From an uncultured Clostridia bacterium (lineage in GTDB: Bacteria; Bacillota; Clostridia; TANB77; CAG-508): DNA of 24,038 nucleotides. The notes under the pieces were generated by a model that saw only the letters and a program-made list of their open reading frames with translations, did not search any database and was not told the DNA's origin. Positions within the stretch are counted from its first letter, which is position 1. Every line of letters begins with the position of its first letter. The DNA is taken from assembly GCA_934167435.1 (NCBI GenBank), contig CAKPKZ010000007.1:1-24038 (forward strand), read 5' to 3'. The position numbers were made by a program, and so were the translations under genes. Below, in pieces: positions 1-7,538 of the stretch.

Positions 1-138
1 AAGTGTCTTTACATTTTTTTATTTTATTCTATTTTTTATGTTTACTATTTCCCCAGAAAATTTAACTCATATATAATTTCATCACATTTCACTTCTAATT
101 TTTCTATTTTCTATTTATTATATTTTTTTCCTTTTCTA
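1..138. other. Short AT-rich stretch at the window edge
   Basis: No gene or clear terminator is visible downstream of the toxin. A weak ACTATT/AATAGT hairpin overlaps its end but has no U-tract. Confidence 0.4.
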
Positions 139-627
139 CTATTGTAATAGTTTTTCTAAGATTTTATCAATATTAGGAAAAACAATATTTTTCATCCCAT
201 GGTTATATAAATTTAAAACTTTATTAGATTTATATATTATCTCTGTTTGTAATTGATTAGATACTTTTATAGGAACTTTGTTTTTTATATATTGACTTTC
301 TATATAATCCAATGTTACTGGGAACATATTTTGTATTAAAAATGCACTGTATGTATTTGCAATATCTCCAAAAACAATAGTATCAACAGATGGATTTTTA
401 CCTAATTTTATTTGTTTTTGAATTTTGCTATCGTATACTTTCTTATATTTTTCTATTTTTGTGCTAACAGGAATAAACCATATAATATTATCATATTTTT
501 TACTTTTAATACAATAATAACAAGGTCTTTTATTTCCACTTTCTTTATTTTTCATCAATTCTGGATCATCCATAATATCAAAAAATGAATCTTTTATAAA
601 ATAAAAATATCCTACATCTATTTGCAT
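139..627 (-). CDS. cptN: Type III toxin-antitoxin toxin, CptN/ToxN/AbiQ superfamily endoribonuclease
   Basis: The 162-aa protein is read as a type III toxin: an endoribonuclease that is held inactive by binding its own RNA antitoxin. The sequence matches the CptN branch as I know it: an N-terminal GYFYFIKDSFFDI strand, then KRPCYYC, IIWFIPVS, a DTIVFGD turn and FLIQNMFPVT in the middle, and a helical C-terminus. The length is typical for the family (about 150-170 aa). The start ATG has AGGAG at 636-640 in good register. Decisive support comes from context: directly upstream on the same strand are a strong promoter, two tandem repeats of about 50 nt, and a short hairpin terminator, which is the layout that defines type III systems. 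Family members act in plasmid or chromosome maintenance and in phage abortive infection. Which role applies here is not visible. Confidence 0.88.
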   Translation of the reverse strand: MQIDVGYFYFIKDSFFDIMDDPELMKNKESGNKRPCYYCIKSKKYDNIIWFIPVSTKIEKYKKVYDSKIQKQIKLGKNPSVDTIVFGDIANTYSAFLIQNMFPVTLDYIESQYIKNKVPIKVSNQLQTEIIYKSNKVLNLYNHGMKNIVFPNIDKILEKLLQ

Positions 628-651
628 AACTATTTCTCCTTATATTATCAA

Positions 652-675
652 AGGCTTACCATTTCTGGTAAGCCT
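652..675 (-). terminator. Leaky attenuating terminator between antitoxin repeats and toxin
   Basis: A perfect 9-bp stem (AGGCTTACC with GGTAAGCCT) closes a 6-nt loop. On the minus strand it is followed by only TTTGATAA, so the U-tract is short. In type III systems such a weak terminator sits between antitoxin and toxin and sets the excess of RNA over toxin mRNA. The toxin Shine-Dalgarno begins 11 nt further on. Confidence 0.85.
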
Positions 676-813
676 CGAAAATTTATACACTCTCTAATTT
701 GTTAGTCGCTCAAAGAGGCGGCGACAAACACATTTATTCACTCTCTCATTTATAACTCGCCAAAGAGGCGGCGACAAACACATTTATTAAAAACAATGAT
801 GTTCTTAATTATT
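676..813 (-). ncRNA. cptI: CptI-type repeat RNA antitoxin
   Basis: This is the predicted precursor RNA, from about +1 near 813 to the terminator stem. It holds two near-identical tandem units (minus-strand order 788-739 and 738-688) and the start of a third (687-676). Each unit contains TGTTTGTCGCCGCCTCTTTG. In each unit a 5-bp stem can form around the CCGCCUCUUU loop: 705-709 with 721-725 in one, 757-761 with 770-774 in the other. From what is known of the family, the toxin cuts the precursor into single-repeat pseudoknots that inhibit it. The 5' end, processing site and pseudoknot are inferred. Confidence 0.85.
688..788 (-). repeat. Tandem antitoxin repeats, two units of 50-51 nt
   Basis: The block CAAAGAGGCGGCGACAAACA (plus strand) occurs at 711-730 and again at 761-780, exactly 50 nt apart. 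The intervening part, CACTCTCT plus an AT-rich stretch, recurs at 688 and 739. The second half of each unit has drifted (GTTAGTCGCT against TATAACTCGC), while the half around GGCGGCGACAAACACATTTA is invariant. With no spacers and only two units, this is not a CRISPR array. Confidence 0.9.
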
Positions 814-819
814 ATATTC

Positions 820-849
820 ATAATAGCATGAAATATGTCATTTTGTCAA
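820..849 (-). promoter_or_regulatory. Sigma-A promoter of the CptIN locus
   Basis: On the minus strand a perfect TTGACA -35 (844-849) is followed after 18 nt by TATTAT (820-825), with an extended -10 TGC immediately upstream. This is among the best promoters in the window. It points at the antitoxin repeats, as expected for an RNA that must be made in excess. Confidence 0.8.
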
Positions 850-896
850 TAATTTTAATAAATTTCCCTCAACATTGTTATAGTTTATCCTCTTTA

Positions 897-1040
897 AAGT
901 TCGTGTATTTGTTTATGATACAAAAACTGTCGTGGCATCAAAGTTTTGTGCAAAAAGAGCAGGAACAAAATATAAAACCATACATATATGGTCCTACCCG
1001 CAAAATCTTGCTATTACTAGCATACAAGTTATATGTCTAA
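897..1040. other. Unexplained block with hairpins in a gene-poor spacer (possible ncRNA or dispersed repeat)
   Basis: In the AT-rich spacer between the toxin promoter and the pentapeptide gene, this stretch is visibly richer in G and C than its flanks. It holds two clean hairpins: ACCATA/TATGGT at 977-992 with a 4-nt loop, and TGCTA/TAGCA at 1009-1022 with a 4-nt loop. The first could be extended by AGG/CCT (961-963 with 993-995). Overlapping short open frames on the plus strand lack ribosome sites and resemble no family I can name. It could be a structured RNA, a degenerate mobile repeat, or gene debris. The strand is unknown. Confidence 0.35.
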
Positions 1041-1072
1041 AAAATAAAAACGCCTTAAAATCGATTTTAGCG
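1039..1072 (-). terminator. Rho-independent terminator (minus strand)
   Basis: CGC (minus strand, 1072-1070) pairs with GCG (1053-1051) around an AAAATCGATTTT inner palindrome, with a 2-nt bulge. TTTTTATTTTTT follows at 1050-1039. It would stop minus-strand transcripts before they reach the toxin-antitoxin promoter. It lies more than 300 nt beyond the pentapeptide gene, so it may serve that operon's long 3' end or an unannotated RNA. Confidence 0.55.
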
Positions 1073-1390
1073 TGTTATAATTACAAAATTATATTATGGA
1101 TTTGTAATCTAAAATTATATAATATTTATAAGAAAATTTATTAAATTATTTTATTAAATTATAATGCAAAATTATTTACAAGCATTATTAACAAATGTTC
1201 GTTAATAAAAAATTATATGAAAAATTTAACTTTATCTTAATTACAAAATTTTTTCACTTTTAATTGTAAGTTTAATTTTTTACTTTTAAGAAATTTTTAT
1301 TTTATATTTTAATAGAATAAATTTTTTATGTATTTATTTTTCTGGTTTAAAATTTATTTTAAATTTAATATGTAGTTTTCATTTTCTTAT
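1073..1390. other. AT-rich spacer without a recognisable gene
   Basis: I see no coding frame with a ribosome site, no tRNA and no convincing promoter in this stretch. The only structure is a 6-bp inverted repeat ATTAAC/GTTAAT at 1187-1206. It contains a half-matched LexA-like CGAAC element, which I do not consider real because no gene is placed to use it. Confidence 0.5.
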
Positions 1391-2023
1391 TTATTTTACT
1401 TTTACTCCTATTAAATATAATAAGTCTATTGCTTGAAGATGATTTATTATTGCACCTTTTATATCTTCTACCGAAATTGAAATTCCTTCTATTTGGCAAC
1501 TTGATAGATCAATATCTTTTAAACTAGTTTTTAAAAATCTTGTGTATACTAAATTCACATTATCAAAACAAACGTTTTTCAATTTATTTTCTTGGAAATA
1601 ACTATTTTGCAATCCTGTATTTTGAAACATTATGTTTTCTATACTAGACATATATAAATTGATATAACTCGCATTTGTTTCTATAAAAGATACATTGTGA
1701 AATCTATTTTCGATAAAATTACTCCCAGAAATTTTACAATTATTAAATCGGCATCTAATAAAGGAATTTTCGGAAAATTCTGTATTAGAAAAATTGCAAT
1801 ATTCAAAAATTACATCTATAAATGTTGTTTTTTCTAATATTCCTTTTTGTATACTAATATTATTAAATTTACAATTTTTAAACTCTATTTGGTATAGATT
1901 TATATTGTTATATTCTTCATTTTCAAAAATACTATAATTTATATCAGTTTCATTATTAAGATTTTTTAAAAGGTTTTTTGTTAATTTTCCAATATTTAAA
2001 TTTTGAGGTTTAACAATTTTCAT
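1391..2023 (-). CDS. Pentapeptide-repeat protein
   Basis: The 210-aa protein is mostly a degenerate pentapeptide array, from about residue 45 to 180. Every fifth position is F, L or I and each is preceded two residues earlier by a small or polar side chain, as in FKNCKFNNIS, IFEYCNFSNTEF and CRFNNCKISGSNF. Such arrays fold as a square right-handed beta-helix. The tail, ISVEDIKGAIINHLQAIDLL then YLIGVKVK, matches the C-terminal cap I associate with Firmicute pentapeptide proteins. Some relatives (Qnr, MfpA) protect DNA gyrase by mimicking DNA, but most have no known role, and nothing here proves gyrase binding. The ATG overlaps the TGA of the upstream transporter-kinase gene (ATGA), so the two are translationally coupled. 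Confidence 0.85.
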   Translation of the reverse strand: MKIVKPQNLNIGKLTKNLLKNLNNETDINYSIFENEEYNNINLYQIEFKNCKFNNISIQKGILEKTTFIDVIFEYCNFSNTEFSENSFIRCRFNNCKISGSNFIENRFHNVSFIETNASYINLYMSSIENIMFQNTGLQNSYFQENKLKNVCFDNVNLVYTRFLKTSLKDIDLSSCQIEGISISVEDIKGAIINHLQAIDLLYLIGVKVK

Positions 2024-4017
2024 TTTATCACCAATTCTTTTGTTACACTAGTACAAATTAAGTCAACTGCGTTTTCTATTCCTAGTGAATCACTATTAAT
2101 ACAAATGTCATAATTAGAAGGATTACTCCAATCTTTTTCTGTATAATATTTATAATGATTAGCTCTTAATTTATTTATTCTGTTTATTTCTTTTTCTGCT
2201 TTAACTTTATCTAGTCCATAGAAATTGACAGCTCTTTTAATTTTGTTATTCATATTGCTACTTACAAATATTTTTAAGACATTTTTTCTATCCTTTAATA
2301 TAAAATCTGCACACCTACCTATTATTACACATGATTCTCTATTTGCAATTGTGCTAATTAATTCTGACTCTTTAATAAACAACTCATCTGCATTATTTAA
2401 TCCATAATAATAACCATTATTAAAGCTATCTAATATGTTTCTTTTTTGTTCATTATCTTCAATGTACTTAGCAGATAACCCAGTATCTTTAACCATTTTT
2501 GAAATAAATTCTTTATCATATAATTTTATTCCTAATTTTTTAGCTACTAATTTTCCAATATACCTTCCTCCTGAGCCATATTCTCTAGAAATTGTAATTA
2601 TAATTGAATTATTATTCTGAATATTTTCATATTTATCATGTTCTATTTTTTCAGATTTATAATTTCCATTTTTTAATTTTTTAGATTCTTTTATTAATAA
2701 TATCATTGCTAAGATAAAAGCTAATCCGTCAGCTACAGGTCCTGCACTTAGTACTCCAACAATACCGAATATTTGACTTAATATTACCATTGATGGTATT
2801 AAAATAACAATTTGTCTTGAAAGCGATAATATTGCACTTTTAGTACTTTGCCCTATTGCCTGAAAGAATATTCCAGAAGGTATTTGAACTCCATTAAATA
2901 TGCAAAGCATTAAATATGTTCTAAATGCTAAACATGCAAAGTCCATATAATTTTCATCGCCGCTACCAAATAATAATATTAATTTGTCAGGTATTGTTTG
3001 GAATAATAAAAATGCTATAGCACTTATTACTACACTTGAACCTAAGACAATTTTTAATGTTTGTTTTACTCTGTCAAATTTCTTGGCACCGTAATTATAT
3101 CCCCGAATTGGTTGGCTACCAGCTGCAATACCAATAATTATACTATTTAATATTTGACTTATTTTCATAACAATTCCTAATACAGTAATAGGTATTTCTG
3201 CACCATATTTACTTTGTGCACCATATTTTCCAAGTAGATTGTTTTCAGTAGCCATAACACATACAAAACTCATTTGTGTTATAAAACTGCTAATTCCAAG
3301 TGTTGCTATTTTTTTACAAATATTTGACTTTAATTTAAAAGATTCTTTATTTAATTTTATAGTTTTAAACTTTTTTATGTATAAAGCATTTAATATAAAT
3401 GTAGTAACCTGACTAATAACAGTAGCAATTGCTGCACCTTCTACTCCTTTGTGTAAAACGAATATGAAAATTGGGTCTAATATAGTATTTAATACAGCCC
3501 CAAATATCATACTAAACATAGAATATTTAGGACTTCCATCAGCTCTAATTATTGAATTTAATGTTGTACCTATCATAGAAAACGGAAAACCAATTGCAAT
3601 TATTGTTCCATATGTCATTGCATAACTTTCTAAATTTTCTGTACATCCAAATATTTTTAAAAGTTTTGGCAAAAATATTAATGTTGCTATGCAAAATATC
3701 ATTGAAACAATTACTGAAAGCATTATTCCATTGCCAACACCATTTTGTGCTTCATTTTTCTTTTTTTCTCCTAATTTTAAACTTAAATAAGCTGATGAAC
3801 CATCCCCAAACATTAGTGAAAATGCTAATCCTATCATTACCAAAGGAAATACTACATTTGTTGCTCCATTTCCTAAATATCCTACCCCTTGTCCAATGAA
3901 AATTTGATCTACTATATTATATAGTGAGTTAACTAACATTGATATTATACAAGGTATTGAAAATTTTCTTATTAATTTTCCTATTTTTTCTTTTCCTAAT
4001 ATATTTTCTTGCTCCAT
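2020..4017 (-). CDS. MATE-family transporter fused to a cytidylate-kinase-like domain
   Basis: The 665-aa protein has two parts. Residues 1 to about 450 are a 12-helix MATE (multidrug/toxin extrusion) carrier, beginning GKLIRKFSIPCIISMLVNSL and carrying the family's NIVDQIFIG and GSQPIRGYNYGA segments. Residues about 471-665 are a cytidylate-kinase-like domain of the type II group: ISREYGSGGRYIGKLVAKKL replaces the usual GxxGxGKS P-loop, followed by LYDKEF and IIGRCADFIL. The chosen start (4017) has AGGAG at 4024-4028. An upstream in-frame ATG at 4080 would overlap the deaminase gene and lacks a ribosome site. The gene lies 25 nt after guanine deaminase and overlaps the pentapeptide gene. The substrate and the kinase's target are unknown. 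The altered P-loop leaves catalysis open. Confidence 0.85.
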   Translation of the reverse strand: MEQENILGKEKIGKLIRKFSIPCIISMLVNSLYNIVDQIFIGQGVGYLGNGATNVVFPLVMIGLAFSLMFGDGSSAYLSLKLGEKKKNEAQNGVGNGIMLSVIVSMIFCIATLIFLPKLLKIFGCTENLESYAMTYGTIIAIGFPFSMIGTTLNSIIRADGSPKYSMFSMIFGAVLNTILDPIFIFVLHKGVEGAAIATVISQVTTFILNALYIKKFKTIKLNKESFKLKSNICKKIATLGISSFITQMSFVCVMATENNLLGKYGAQSKYGAEIPITVLGIVMKISQILNSIIIGIAAGSQPIRGYNYGAKKFDRVKQTLKIVLGSSVVISAIAFLLFQTIPDKLILLFGSGDENYMDFACLAFRTYLMLCIFNGVQIPSGIFFQAIGQSTKSAILSLSRQIVILIPSMVILSQIFGIVGVLSAGPVADGLAFILAMILLIKESKKLKNGNYKSEKIEHDKYENIQNNNSIIITISREYGSGGRYIGKLVAKKLGIKLYDKEFISKMVKDTGLSAKYIEDNEQKRNILDSFNNGYYYGLNNADELFIKESELISTIANRESCVIIGRCADFILKDRKNVLKIFVSSNMNNKIKRAVNFYGLDKVKAEKEINRINKLRANHYKYYTEKDWSNPSNYDICINSDSLGIENAVDLICTSVTKELVIK

Positions 4018-4042
4018 CTTTTTCTCCTTTTTTCTATTTTTA

Positions 4043-4513
4043 TTAATATATAATTCCATTTTTTTTACTATATTGTTCAAAAACTTTTATACATTCATTT
4101 CTATCAATTTGATTTAATTCCAACCAATGGTTATTAGTTCCATTTAAGTAGTCATAAATTTTGTTATCTCTAAATCCAATTTTATCGGCATCTTCTTTAG
4201 TACACCCATAATACACTTTTTTTATATTTGACCAAATTATTGCAGATAAGCACATTGGACATGGTTCACAAGAAGTATATAATATATAATCTGCCAAATC
4301 ATAGGTTTGCAAAAATTTGCAAGCATTTCTTATAGCTATAATTTCTGCATGTGCAGTTGGATCATTTTGAATTAAAACTTGATTATTACCATTAGCTATT
4401 ACATTTCCTTCCTTATCTACAATTACAGCTCCAAACGGTCCACCTTCTTTATTAAATATTCCATTTTCTGCATTTTGTTTAGCTATTTTCATAAATTTAT
4501 TTATTTTTATCAC
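4043..4513 (-). CDS. guaD: Guanine deaminase (cytidine-deaminase fold)
   Basis: The enzyme is predicted to convert guanine to xanthine plus ammonia in the cytosol, a purine salvage or catabolism step. The 156 aa contain the zinc-site motifs of the fold: HAE at 55-57 (His ligand and catalytic Glu) and PCPMC at 84-88 (two Cys ligands). The details match Bacillus GuaD more than tRNA adenosine deaminase TadA: GGPFGAVIV, NDPTAHAEIIAIR, ILYTSCEPCPMCLSAI, a GFRDNKIY segment, and a tail of the domain-swapped type. The start is uncertain. The GTG at 4513 aligns with the family N-terminus, but its GGG ribosome site is too close. ATG at 4492 is the alternative. It is the first gene of the operon with the MATE fusion. 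Confidence 0.82.
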   Translation of the reverse strand: MIKINKFMKIAKQNAENGIFNKEGGPFGAVIVDKEGNVIANGNNQVLIQNDPTAHAEIIAIRNACKFLQTYDLADYILYTSCEPCPMCLSAIIWSNIKKVYYGCTKEDADKIGFRDNKIYDYLNGTNNHWLELNQIDRNECIKVFEQYSKKNGIIY

Positions 4514-4602
4514 ACCCTTTATTTAATTATTTATATTATTTAGAAATCTGAAATATATACAGTATTTCCATGTTCTTTCCATTTTAACAACGCCACTTTT
4601 AA

Positions 4603-4631
4603 TTTATATCATAAAACCTTATAATTATCAA
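4603..4631 (-). promoter_or_regulatory. Promoter of the guaD-MATE-pentapeptide operon
   Basis: On the minus strand TTGATA (4626-4631), a 17-nt spacer and TATAAA (4603-4608) with an extended -10 TGA form a good sigma-A promoter. The leader to the GTG start is about 80 nt. I looked for purine-riboswitch core sequences in it and found none. Confidence 0.6.
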
Positions 4632-4646
4632 CTAATTATTTTATTA

Positions 4647-4678
4647 TTGTTCCATTTTTGCTATTATTAATATATAAT
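4647..4678 (+). promoter_or_regulatory. Weak candidate promoter of the GH30 gene
   Basis: TATATAAT at 4671-4678 is preceded by TTGTTC at 4647-4652, with 18 nt to TATATA or 20 nt to TATAAT. The -10 is good and the -35 is poor. It lies 25 nt before the GH30 ribosome site and back to back with the guaD promoter. Confidence 0.4.
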
Positions 4679-4702
4679 ATAAAAACATATAAGGAGGTTA
4701 TT

Positions 4703-6034
4703 ATGAAACTAACAAAAATAGAAACTAATATAAAAAGAAACTTATATTTACAAACTAATTTTAATTTAAATTTTATTTCTTCATCAAATTATATAGAAAA
4801 TCAAGTAATAAATATATATCCTCATTTGCAAGGTCAGTCTATAATAGGCTTTGGTGCTGCAATTACTCAAAGTGCTGCTTATGTTCTAAATAACATTGAC
4901 GAACAAATTGCAAACCAAATAATTGATGAATACTTTTCTAATGAAGGTTTAAGTTATTCTATATGCCGACTTCCAGTTGGAAGTTCTGACTTTTCTCCAA
5001 AAAGTTATTCATACTCTTATAAAGAGGATTTATCAGACTTTAGCATTGAAAATGATAAATTTATAATACAAACTATAAAAATGGCTCAAAAAAGATCTTC
5101 AGATCTAAAATTCTTAGCAAGTCCATGGTCTCCACCTGCTTTTATGAAAAGTAATAATAATTTATATCATGGTGGAAAATTATTAGAAAAATATCAGACA
5201 TTATGGGCAAAGTATCTTGTTAAATATGTTTTAGAATATAAAAAAGAAAACATAGACATAAATTATATGACAATTCAAAATGAACCAAATGCATCACAGC
5301 CTTGGGAATCTTGTACCTATACTTCGCAAGAAGAATCTAATTTTCTTAAAAATTACTTGTTTCCAATATTTAAGAAAAACGGTTTAAATACAGAATTTTT
5401 AATTTGGGATCACAATAAAGAAGGCCTTGTAGACAGAGCTATTATAGAATTAATAGACAATAATGCTCTTAATTATGCAGCTGGTGCAGCTTTTCATTGG
5501 TATACAGGAAGCTGTTTTGAAAACATAAAACTTTTTCATGATCTATTTCCAAATAAACTTTTAATACATTCAGAAGGTTGTACAGGATATTCTAATTTTA
5601 AACCTAAAGATGAATTGTTTAATGCTGAATTATATGCAAGTGAAATTATAGGTGATTTTAATGCTGGCTCTAATGCCTTTATAGATTGGAACATTGCATT
5701 AAATTATCAAGGAGGTCCAAACCATAAAAATAATAATTGCAATGCTCCAATAATGATAAATAAACAAAACAATAACTATATAAAAACACCTGTATTTTAC
5801 TATTTATCACAATTTTGTAAATATATAAAACCTGGTGCAAAAAAGATTGCTTCTAGTACATATACAGATAGTATAAATGTAATTGCATTTAAAAATATTG
5901 ATAATAGTATTGTTGTTGTTTTATTAAATAAAACAGATTTAAATAAAGAATTTAATTTATGTTACAAAAATTATTTTTTTCATGATAATTTAGATAGCCA
6001 TGCAATTGTAACTTTTGTAATAACTGATGATTAG
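4703..6034 (+). CDS. Glycoside hydrolase family 30, glucosylceramidase-like beta-glycosidase
   Basis: The 443-aa protein is a retaining beta-glycosidase of the GH-A clan. Visible GH30 landmarks are GFGAAITQSAAYVL near residue 50, CRLPVGSSDFS, the ASPWSPPAFMKSNN strand, the acid/base Glu194 in TIQNEP, and the nucleophile Glu291 in LLIHSEGCTG. A small beta-domain follows at the C-terminus. There is no signal peptide, so it should act on an imported glycoside in the cytosol; the substrate could be a beta-glucoside or related sugar. The start at 4703 has AAGGAGG at 4691-4697, and a longer frame from 4658 lacks one. It is a single-gene plus-strand unit between two minus-strand operons, with no transporter beside it. 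Confidence 0.85.
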   Translation: MKLTKIETNIKRNLYLQTNFNLNFISSSNYIENQVINIYPHLQGQSIIGFGAAITQSAAYVLNNIDEQIANQIIDEYFSNEGLSYSICRLPVGSSDFSPKSYSYSYKEDLSDFSIENDKFIIQTIKMAQKRSSDLKFLASPWSPPAFMKSNNNLYHGGKLLEKYQTLWAKYLVKYVLEYKKENIDINYMTIQNEPNASQPWESCTYTSQEESNFLKNYLFPIFKKNGLNTEFLIWDHNKEGLVDRAIIELIDNNALNYAAGAAFHWYTGSCFENIKLFHDLFPNKLLIHSEGCTGYSNFKPKDELFNAELYASEIIGDFNAGSNAFIDWNIALNYQGGPNHKNNNCNAPIMINKQNNNYIKTPVFYYLSQFCKYIKPGAKKIASSTYTDSINVIAFKNIDNSIVVVLLNKTDLNKEFNLCYKNYFFHDNLDSHAIVTFVITDD

Positions 6035-6056
6035 TTTACTATAATTTTACCAAATT

Positions 6057-6100
6057 AAAAGAATATTAAAACAAAATTATATTTTAATATTCTTTTTTTA
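6057..6100. terminator. Bidirectional terminator between convergent genes
   Basis: A perfect stem of about 15 bp (core AAGAATATTAAAA with TTTTAATATTCTT, 6059-6071 and 6082-6094) encloses a 10-nt loop. It is flanked by T-runs in both directions, TTTTTTTA on the plus strand and the A-run on the other side. It ends the GH30 gene and the convergent zinc-ribbon operon. Confidence 0.85.
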
Positions 6101-6110
6101 TTTTAATTAT

Positions 6111-7535
6111 TTACATATGCAAATTTAAAAAGTCTATATTTCCCGATTGATCTGAAACTTTAGTATTATTAGCACCTTCCATTTTAGGATTTTTTAATCT
6201 TTTTCTCTTTTTAACAAATTGGTCATATTTTCTTAAATTGGTCATATTTGTTTTTGTTTCTGTTTCATGTTTATGCCTAGCTCCACTATTTCTATAACGT
6301 GCATACATTATACCAAAATATATAAATCCACTTAACAAAAATACCCAAGGCCAATTTTCATCATCACTAATTGTACACATCATTGCTATTATTCCTATAA
6401 CTTCAACAATTGCTGAAACTAGAAGAAGTTTTGGCATATGTATTGGAACACTTCCCATTGTTTCTTTTGTTCTTGCGTTTACAGCAACATAATGAAGTAA
6501 AGTTTTATCACCTTTTTTTTGCATATAACTATAAAGCCATACTGGCAAATATGCAGACTTCCATTGCTGACCTTTAATTTCTAAGTTTTCTGATTCCCAT
6601 TTAACTCCACGATCGTAATTTTTTAGCGTATCATTTGCTGCAAATCTTGCAATATCTTTTGATTGTTCTTGTACTAAGTCCTTTAACTCGTCTATATTAG
6701 TATCTCTCTTTTCAGATGTATAACCTTTTATATAATTAGCATCCCACTTAACACAATTTTCTGTATCAAAGGGCATAATAGAATTAATTATATTTGTAGT
6801 TTTATCTTTAGATTTTGTATTTAACTTATCTTTACTAGACTCTACTGTTAGCCCTTCTATTGTTAAGTCAAACTCTCTTTCTACATCATATAAATCAGCA
6901 TCATAATATTCTTCTTCTGCATTATCTCCATGTTTTTCTGTCCATCTTCTAGTTTCGTGTTCTCCTTGTCCTTTTAAACATGCATGCGTATTTGCATCAA
7001 TTATCATATATGGTAGATAAACTCCCATTATATTATCTGTTGTAAATTCTTTTCTAAATGTTGGATGAGCAAAGAATTTTCTTTTGCCAACAAAGTGTTC
7101 AATAGCTTGTTTAGCATCTTTTTTCGGTACACTAAATGGTAATACTGTGTCTGGAACAGCCCCATTAGGAATTTGTTCGTTTACTGACAATGTATTTCTA
7201 CACCAATGACACCTTGCTTGTGTAGCTTTGGCAGTATCAACTACTACCTCAGCTCCACAGCTACTACATTTAAATGTTAACATGTCATTTGTGTCTGCAA
7301 TTATATTTGTAGCTCCTGATCCAACAATTTCCCCTTCGAGTTTACTTATATCTTTTTCCATAGAATCTAATTTTTCTGGTTCGAATTCATGCCTACAAAA
7401 ATTACATCTTAATTTACCATTTTTTACATTTAAAGAAATGTCAGTAGCCCCACATTTTGGACATTTATTTTGACCATCTTTTGCTCCAACATCTGTTTGA
7501 ACTACTGTTGCTTCATTTTCTTCGTTTTCATTCAT
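6111..7535 (-). CDS. Membrane protein with two N-terminal zinc ribbons (YdjG-like)
   Basis: The 474-aa protein has two TFIIB-type zinc ribbons at the N-terminus (Cys25/28 with Cys44/47, and Cys90/93 with Cys109/112). A long soluble middle domain includes LPFSVPKKDAKQAIEHFVG and GVYLPYMIID, and two transmembrane helices lie at about 369-388 and 395-413 before a basic cytoplasmic tail. This architecture resembles Bacillus YdjG, which I recall as a partner of the SPFH protein YdjI and PspA at the membrane. That makes it a likely membrane anchor or recruiter for the SPFH protein encoded 3 nt upstream. GGGGG at 7544-7548, inside the upstream gene's end, is the ribosome site. No enzymatic motif is visible. 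Confidence 0.8.
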   Translation of the reverse strand: MNENEENEATVVQTDVGAKDGQNKCPKCGATDISLNVKNGKLRCNFCRHEFEPEKLDSMEKDISKLEGEIVGSGATNIIADTNDMLTFKCSSCGAEVVVDTAKATQARCHWCRNTLSVNEQIPNGAVPDTVLPFSVPKKDAKQAIEHFVGKRKFFAHPTFRKEFTTDNIMGVYLPYMIIDANTHACLKGQGEHETRRWTEKHGDNAEEEYYDADLYDVEREFDLTIEGLTVESSKDKLNTKSKDKTTNIINSIMPFDTENCVKWDANYIKGYTSEKRDTNIDELKDLVQEQSKDIARFAANDTLKNYDRGVKWESENLEIKGQQWKSAYLPVWLYSYMQKKGDKTLLHYVAVNARTKETMGSVPIHMPKLLLVSAIVEVIGIIAMMCTISDDENWPWVFLLSGFIYFGIMYARYRNSGARHKHETETKTNMTNLRKYDQFVKKRKRLKNPKMEGANNTKVSDQSGNIDFLNLHM

Positions 7536-7538
7536 TTT

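Noticed and set aside
688..788. Tandem repeats as a small CRISPR array
   Set aside because: The units are contiguous at 50-51 nt with no unique spacers and no cas genes. Position before a ToxN-like gene fits a type III antitoxin.
828..1144. Two overlapping 70-codon plus-strand frames as small genes
   Set aside because: They overlap each other in different frames, lack ribosome sites, cover the toxin-antitoxin promoter on the other strand and match no family I know. They more likely reflect the odd block at 897-1040.
1187..1206. LexA/DinR-like box (CGAACATTTGTT)
   Set aside because: Only one half-site matches well and no promoter or gene lies where it could be controlled.
4018..4080. Longer N-terminus for the MATE fusion starting at 4080
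   Set aside because: It would overlap the guanine deaminase gene by 38 bases and has no ribosome site, while ATG at 4017 has AGGAG at good spacing.
4514..4602. Purine riboswitch in the guaD leader
   Set aside because: The leader has no recognisable purine-aptamer core; only a weak GAAATA/TATTTC hairpin is seen.
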